A stretch of 10,008 nucleotides of DNA from NCBI GenBank assembly GCA_028293685.1, contig JAQGOI010000037.1, positions 1-10,008 on the forward strand, given 5' to 3'. Below the pieces are notes generated by a model, which saw only the letters and a program-made list of their open reading frames with translations, did no database searches and had not been told where the DNA came from. Of this stretch, positions 6,961 to 10,008 are shown in pieces. Source of the DNA: Lysobacteraceae bacterium. Lineage in GTDB: Bacteria > Pseudomonadota > Gammaproteobacteria > Xanthomonadales > Xanthomonadaceae. The position numbers and the translations under genes were made by a program. Positions within the stretch are counted from its first letter, which is position 1. Each line of letters begins with the position of its first letter.

Positions 6961-6994
6961 CTTGCCGCAATGCGCGGCGATCACGGAGAACGCA

Positions 6995-7648
6995 ATGACA
7001 AGGTCCCAACACCGCGCATGCCTTGTGCTGCTCGGGCTGCTGCCGATGGCCGCGATGGCCAAACCAATCGCCTACGCGCATGGCACTACGCTGATGATCG
7101 AATACGGCGCCGGCACCATGAACGAAGTGCAGCTGTTCCACGCGCCAGCCTACTGGTACTCGCTGGGCGGCGGCTGGCTGGACCTGACGAGCGACGACCG
7201 GCGCAAGTCGCGACACATCACGTACGTGCGCGGCAACGTGCTGGCCAAGCGCTGGAACATGCCCGGCGCGCAGGCCAACGTCTTCGCATGGGGCGGGATC
7301 GGGTCCGCTACCGGCAATGATTTTTCCGGCAGCACATTGGCGCGCGACATCGGCTTGCAGGCGGATGTCGAAACCCGGCGCCTCTATGCCTCGTTGCGTT
7401 CGGACCTGGAGGAAAGCGACCACTTTTCCCATCGCATCGACACCCTGCAACTGGGCATCGCTCCGTACAAGCACGACTACACGACGCTGGCGACGTGGGT
7501 TGTCCTGCAGGGCCGGCAATACACCGGCGCGCTGCATTCCGGCGTTGAGACTGCGCTGCTGTTGCGATTCTTCAAGGGCGGCACGTGGATCGAATTCGGT
7601 GCAACGACCGACGGCAAGGTGCAGACAATGGCCATGTTCAATTTCTGA
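6995..7648 (+). CDS. Secreted hypothetical protein, possible outer-membrane beta-barrel, in the metal cluster
   Basis: I cannot name the family. The protein has 217 residues; ATG 6995 is supported by GGAG at 6985-6988, six bases upstream. A Sec signal peptide is visible: MTRSQHR, a hydrophobic core, then a likely cut after AMA (residue 22). The mature part has no transmembrane helix and no Cys. It is rich in Tyr, Trp, Gly and Phe with alternating polar/apolar runs such as AYWYSLGGGWLDL, ANVFAWGGIG and GGTWIEFGA, and it ends in a terminal Phe (MAMFNF). A C-terminal Phe with alternating apolar residues is the usual recognition signal for outer-membrane barrel assembly. I therefore infer a small barrel of about eight strands in the outer membrane. 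Its place between a CopL-like gene and a MerP-like gene suggests a role in metal passage or sensing across the outer membrane. A soluble periplasmic beta-sandwich is the main alternative. Confidence 0.8.
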   Translation: MTRSQHRACLVLLGLLPMAAMAKPIAYAHGTTLMIEYGAGTMNEVQLFHAPAYWYSLGGGWLDLTSDDRRKSRHITYVRGNVLAKRWNMPGAQANVFAWGGIGSATGNDFSGSTLARDIGLQADVETRRLYASLRSDLEESDHFSHRIDTLQLGIAPYKHDYTTLATWVVLQGRQYTGALHSGVETALLLRFFKGGTWIEFGATTDGKVQTMAMFNF

Positions 7649-7673
7649 AACAACACATCCAATGAGGTTTCCC

Positions 7674-8000
7674 ATGAATCACAGACAACTACTGCTTGCG
7701 CTCCTGTTGCTGACGGCGTGCACGTTGGCATCGGCCCGTACGATCGAGATGAAGGTCAACGGCCTGGTGTGCGCGTTCTGCGCTCAGGGCATCGAAAAGA
7801 CGCTCAAAGCGTTGCCCGCTACCGACCAGGTTTACGTCAGCCTTGAAAACCGCATCGTTGCGGTGCACCTCAAGGACGGAAGCGATATCGACGACGCCAC
7901 CTTGCGCAAGGCGATCACCAATGCCGGCTACTCGGTCGTCGGAATCCAGCGCACCGACACCCCGCTCGATGTCATCCGCCAACGAGCCAGGCATGACTGA
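7674..8000 (+). CDS. MerP-like periplasmic heavy-metal-associated (HMA) domain protein
   Basis: Exported metal-binding carrier of 108 residues. ATG 7674 has GAGG at 7664-7667, six bases upstream; an ATG at 7662 is in frame but lacks a site. The signal region MNHRQLLLALLLLTAC is followed by TLASA|RT. Either signal peptidase I cuts after Ala21, or LTAC (Cys16) is a lipobox that anchors the protein. One HMA ferredoxin-like domain follows (about residues 22-92), with the metal loop NGLVCAFC: Cys33 and Cys36 form the CxxC pair in the position of MerP's GMTCAAC, although the usual Met is Val. The domain ends with the typical NAGYSVV. By family knowledge it would bind a soft or borderline metal ion (Hg, Cu, Zn or similar) in the periplasm and pass it to the MerT-like protein, whose gene overlaps it by eight bases. 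Confidence 0.88.
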   Translation: MNHRQLLLALLLLTACTLASARTIEMKVNGLVCAFCAQGIEKTLKALPATDQVYVSLENRIVAVHLKDGSDIDDATLRKAITNAGYSVVGIQRTDTPLDVIRQRARHD

Positions 8001-8385
8001 CACCACGATCGCACCCCTGCGCCGCACCCTCGGCGTTGCGTTGATCACCTTGATCGCCAGCGGTGGCACGCTGGTGTGCTGCGTGCTGCCGGCGTTGATG
8101 GTGGCGTTGGGTGCCGGCGCCGCACTGGCCGGACTGGTGACCGCCGTCCCGCAGCTGGTGTGGTTGTCGGAGCACAAAGCCGGCGTCTTCGGCTTGGCGC
8201 TGCTGATGCTGGGAGCATCGGGCGCCTCGCTGTGGCACGCGCGGCGCCTGCCTTGTCCCGCCGATCCCGCGCTGGCTTTGGCGTGCCGGCGGTTGCGTGG
8301 CACGAGCGTGTTCCTGTGGTGGCTGGCGTTGCTATGCACGCTGACCGGCGCACTGTTCGCCTTCGCGCTGCCAGCCTTGCAGTGA
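7993..8385 (+). CDS. MerT-like small inner-membrane metal transport protein
   Basis: Integral membrane protein of 130 residues with about three helices (roughly 13-50, 63-82 and 104-128). Helix 1 carries a vicinal pair Cys29-Cys30 followed by Pro33 (VCCVLPALMVALGAG), as in MerT, where the pair accepts the metal from MerP. A second pair, Cys88 and Cys98, sits in the loop between helices 2 and 3, comparable with MerT's cytoplasmic Cys pair but more widely spaced; Cys115 is an extra in helix 3. The ATG lies inside the end of the MerP-like gene (overlap ATGACTGA) with only a weak ribosome site, so translation is probably coupled. The gene closes the cluster and is followed by a strong hairpin. 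In mer operons MerT imports Hg(II) for reduction by MerA; no merA is present here, so I infer transport of some other metal, or a partner elsewhere in the genome. Confidence 0.82.
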   Translation: MTDTTIAPLRRTLGVALITLIASGGTLVCCVLPALMVALGAGAALAGLVTAVPQLVWLSEHKAGVFGLALLMLGASGASLWHARRLPCPADPALALACRRLRGTSVFLWWLALLCTLTGALFAFALPALQ

Positions 8386-8400
8386 TGCGCTGATCCGATG

Positions 8401-8430
8401 GAAGGGCGACCATCGGTCGCCCTTCGATTT
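8401..8430 (+). terminator. Strong hairpin terminator, probably bidirectional
   Basis: A perfect 11-pair stem GAAGGGCGACC / GGTCGCCCTTC with a three-base loop (8412-8414) lies 15 bases after the MerT-like stop and is followed by GATTT, a short T-run. It lies between two convergent genes, 9 bases beyond the stop of the minus-strand VOC gene, and the stem would also form in that transcript. Confidence 0.75.
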
Positions 8431-8433
8431 GCG

Positions 8434-8847
8434 CTAGCCAGCCGGACCCTTGAGTTCGACCAGGTTGCCTTCCGGGTCGAACAGGTATTGCGAAGGACCT
8501 TCGCCCTCGGCGCCGTAACGCGAACCGAATTCGCCGACCCGCACACCATGTGCAGCCAGGTGCGCCGTGATCGCATTTGGGTCGAACGGAGCCACGCTCA
8601 GGCAGAAATGGTCGACGTTGCGCCCTTCCGTGGCCGGTCCGGCACCACCCATGCTGCCAAGCTTGCCGGCGATGTCGACCAGGTCGATCAGCGAGGCACC
8701 CGCGCGCAACTGCAGCAGACCAATGGCGTCCTGCCGGCGTTCGACGCTGCAGCCGAGCACGTCGCAATAGAAGGCCTGCATCGCTGCGACATCACGCACA
8801 CGCAGGACGATGTGATCCAGCTGCCGGATGGAAAATGGCACGGTCAT
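8434..8847 (-). CDS. VOC (glyoxalase/bleomycin-resistance fold) family protein
   Basis: Small cytoplasmic protein of 137 residues built from two beta-alpha-beta-beta-beta modules of the vicinal-oxygen-chelate superfamily. Module 1 starts at LDHIVLRV (His12), module 2 at NVDHFCLSV (His80), and the protein ends with YLFDPEGNLVELKG (Glu131). His12, His80 and Glu131 occupy the usual metal-ligand positions, so a divalent metal site is likely. The superfamily includes glyoxalase I, extradiol dioxygenases, fosfomycin-resistance enzymes and many lactoylglutathione-lyase-like proteins of unknown reaction; the sequence does not decide among them. The start at 8847 is supported by AGGGAG (8854-8859 on the plus strand), six bases upstream. 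It has its own candidate promoter and is separated by 82 bases from the aminopeptidase gene. Confidence 0.88.
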   Translation of the reverse strand: MTVPFSIRQLDHIVLRVRDVAAMQAFYCDVLGCSVERRQDAIGLLQLRAGASLIDLVDIAGKLGSMGGAGPATEGRNVDHFCLSVAPFDPNAITAHLAAHGVRVGEFGSRYGAEGEGPSQYLFDPEGNLVELKGPAG

Positions 8848-8870
8848 GCGCGACTCCCTGCCTGGCACAG

Positions 8871-8901
8871 CGGACAGGATAGTCCGTCGTCGGTGATCAC
8901 C
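8871..8901 (-). promoter_or_regulatory. Candidate promoter with operator-like palindromes for the VOC gene
   Basis: On the minus strand TATCCT (8876-8881) is a good -10 element, about 22 bases upstream of which no strong -35 is seen; a transcript from it would have a leader of about 22 bases containing the ribosome site. CGGAC/GTCCG (8871-8875 and 8882-8886) flank the -10 symmetrically. A perfect palindrome GGTGATCACC (8892-8901) lies just upstream, where a bound repressor would block polymerase. Confidence 0.35.
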
Positions 8902-8929
8902 TGCACGACGGCCGCACGACCGTCGCGGG

Positions 8930-10008
8930 TCAGTGCCCGCGCTCGCTCAACCAGCGATCGATGGCCGGCAGGCGCGCATCGCGCACGTGCCTGCGGTAGA
9001 CGATGCTGGCGATCGCGGTATCGGTGGCGCGGCGCGAACCGGCCGCGATGTAGCGATCGGCGAACGCCTTGAGCTTGTCGACCATCGCCGGATCCAGCGA
9101 CTGGGACGCCAGTCCCGGGTAGTACCGGCTGCGCGACGTGGAATCGATGCGCTTGTCCACCTGCGCCCGATGGGCCACCGCAAAGTCGAACGCCTGGTCA
9201 GGATGCAGGCGCGAGACCGTCGAGATCATGCTTGCGCTGTTGGTTGCACCGGGTTCGTCGGTGAGCGCCAGCTCCAGCGCGCGTTGCGCCAACTGCGGGT
9301 CTTCCGCCGACGACAGCAACCCGTACAACTCGTCTTTCACCAGGGGCGCCGTTTCCTTGACGGCATCGGCGTGCAGCTGGTCCCACGTTGCCGCATCGGC
9401 ATGGCGCGCCACGACCGCGAGCACGGTCCTGCGCAATGGGGGCGCCAAAGCCGTGGGATCGCTCGCTTGCGCGGCATACCGACGCCGCGCCTCGGCCACC
9501 ACCACCGGATCGTTCAACGTCGACAACGCGTGGATCAGATCCGTACGCAGGATCCTGGTCGGTGCGGTGTCGGTGGCGCGCTCCAGCCATCCGATGCGCG
9601 CGAGCACGGGTGCGAGTTGCGCGACTCCGAAGGCACGCAGGCGCTGCTGCCGCACACGGTCGCCGCGGTAGTACGCATCCAGCGACTCCATGCTGTTGGC
9701 GATGTCTCCCCAGACGCTGGGGTCGGCGTCCGCCGACGCAGCCGTCACAAGGTCCAGATAATCCGATGTCGGCTGCAACCCACCCAGCCCAAGGTCCCAG
9801 GCTTCCGCCATGACACCGAGCTGGTCGATCGTCGCAAGCTGCATGAAATGGCTGCGCAACACTGCGAACAGCGGCGGCGCGAACCACGTGTGGTAGTAGC
9901 CGCTCTGGCCTGCATTGACGACCACTGCGCCGCAACCGGGCACCACCAGCGTCCCGTGGTGGTCGACGACCAGCGTGCGCGCGACGGGGTTGCCTGGCAC
10001 CTGCGCAA
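8930..10008 (-). CDS. M1 family aminopeptidase, C-terminal part (ERAP1-C-like helical domain)
   Basis: The gene enters from the right edge of the window and ends at TGA (plus-strand 8930-8932); about 359 residues are visible. Near the left end of this part, VVNAGQSGYYHTWF matches the sequence that opens the C-terminal alpha-helical domain in M1 zinc aminopeptidases (the 'N..GyYRV.Y' segment of ERAP1_C). The rest is a long run of helices with armadillo/HEAT-like character, rich in Ala, Leu and Arg, as in this domain, and includes LASQSLDPAMVDKLKAFAD near the end. The catalytic domain with GAMEN and HExxHxW motifs would lie beyond the window, so activity cannot be judged here. A GTG at 10000 is not taken as the start because the frame stays open to the edge and a protein beginning there would lack the catalytic half. 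Similar enzymes in this bacterial group are often exported and trim peptides from the N-terminus. Confidence 0.85.
   Translation of the reverse strand, partial: AQVPGNPVARTLVVDHHGTLVVPGCGAVVVNAGQSGYYHTWFAPPLFAVLRSHFMQLATIDQLGVMAEAWDLGLGGLQPTSDYLDLVTAASADADPSVWGDIANSMESLDAYYRGDRVRQQRLRAFGVAQLAPVLARIGWLERATDTAPTRILRTDLIHALSTLNDPVVVAEARRRYAAQASDPTALAPPLRRTVLAVVARHADAATWDQLHADAVKETAPLVKDELYGLLSSAEDPQLAQRALELALTDEPGATNSASMISTVSRLHPDQAFDFAVAHRAQVDKRIDSTSRSRYYPGLASQSLDPAMVDKLKAFADRYIAAGSRRATDTAIASIVYRRHVRDARLPAIDRWLSERGH

Noticed and set aside
7317..7673. Extension of the MerP-like frame upstream of ATG 7674.
   Set aside because: It would run through the barrel-like gene in another frame and bury the clear signal peptide in the middle of the protein.
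6572..8385. A classical mercury-resistance (mer) operon.
   Set aside because: MerP- and MerT-like genes are present, but no merA, merR or merD is in the window and two other genes are added, so mercury detoxification is not supported.
8901..8925. A hairpin after the M1 aminopeptidase stop (CGACGG/CCGTCG on the plus strand) as a terminator.
   Set aside because: It has only six pairs, an eight-base loop and no T-run. It may be chance or part of the VOC regulatory region.

Overview
The window is GC-rich, gene-dense, proteobacterial DNA. Gene content suggests the Xanthomonadaceae/Lysobacteraceae (Lysobacter, Luteimonas, Pseudoxanthomonas or relatives): an ACE-like M2 peptidase lipoprotein, a CopL-like Cys/His-rich metal protein, and an inverted-repeat intergenic element built on a 'gcggctgaagccgctccc' core. 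The genus cannot be fixed from the sequence alone. I see no tRNA, rRNA, CRISPR array, insertion sequence or phage gene, and no gene-free stretch longer than about 130 bases.

Layout, left to right. (1) The 3' end of a gene for an unrecognised protein with an HEAAH zinc-protease-like motif (1-447). (2) A complete angiotensin-converting-enzyme-like M2 dipeptidyl carboxypeptidase with a lipoprotein signal (517-2565). (3) A stand-alone Rieske non-heme iron oxygenase alpha subunit of the choline/carnitine-monooxygenase type (2631-3734). (4) A REP-like inverted repeat (3746-3822). (5) An AdiC/PotE-like APC amino-acid permease starting at TTG (3840-5162). (6) On the minus strand and converging on it with an 8-base gap, a Bcr/CflA-type MFS drug exporter (5171-6445). 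(7) Divergent from the exporter, a compact four-gene plus-strand unit (6572-8385). It holds a CopL-like secreted Cys/His-rich small protein, a secreted protein that looks like an outer-membrane beta-barrel, a periplasmic MerP-like HMA-domain protein, and a MerT-like three-helix membrane protein. It is closed by a strong hairpin (8401-8425). (8) On the minus strand, a VOC/glyoxalase-fold protein (8434-8847). (9) The C-terminal part of an M1-family aminopeptidase (8930-10008), running off the right edge.

The most interesting region is the four-gene unit. It combines a MerT/MerP-like import pair with a CopL-like protein and a putative outer-membrane protein, and has no merA reductase and no merR regulator in view. 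I infer a trans-envelope metal-handling system: barrel in the outer membrane, Cys-rich and HMA proteins in the periplasm, MerT-like protein in the inner membrane. Mercury detoxification is not supported, because the reductase is missing. The metal and the direction of transport cannot be read from the sequence. The first gene may be translated from a leaderless transcript. The other genes look like ordinary chromosomal housekeeping or accessory genes with no evident shared pathway.
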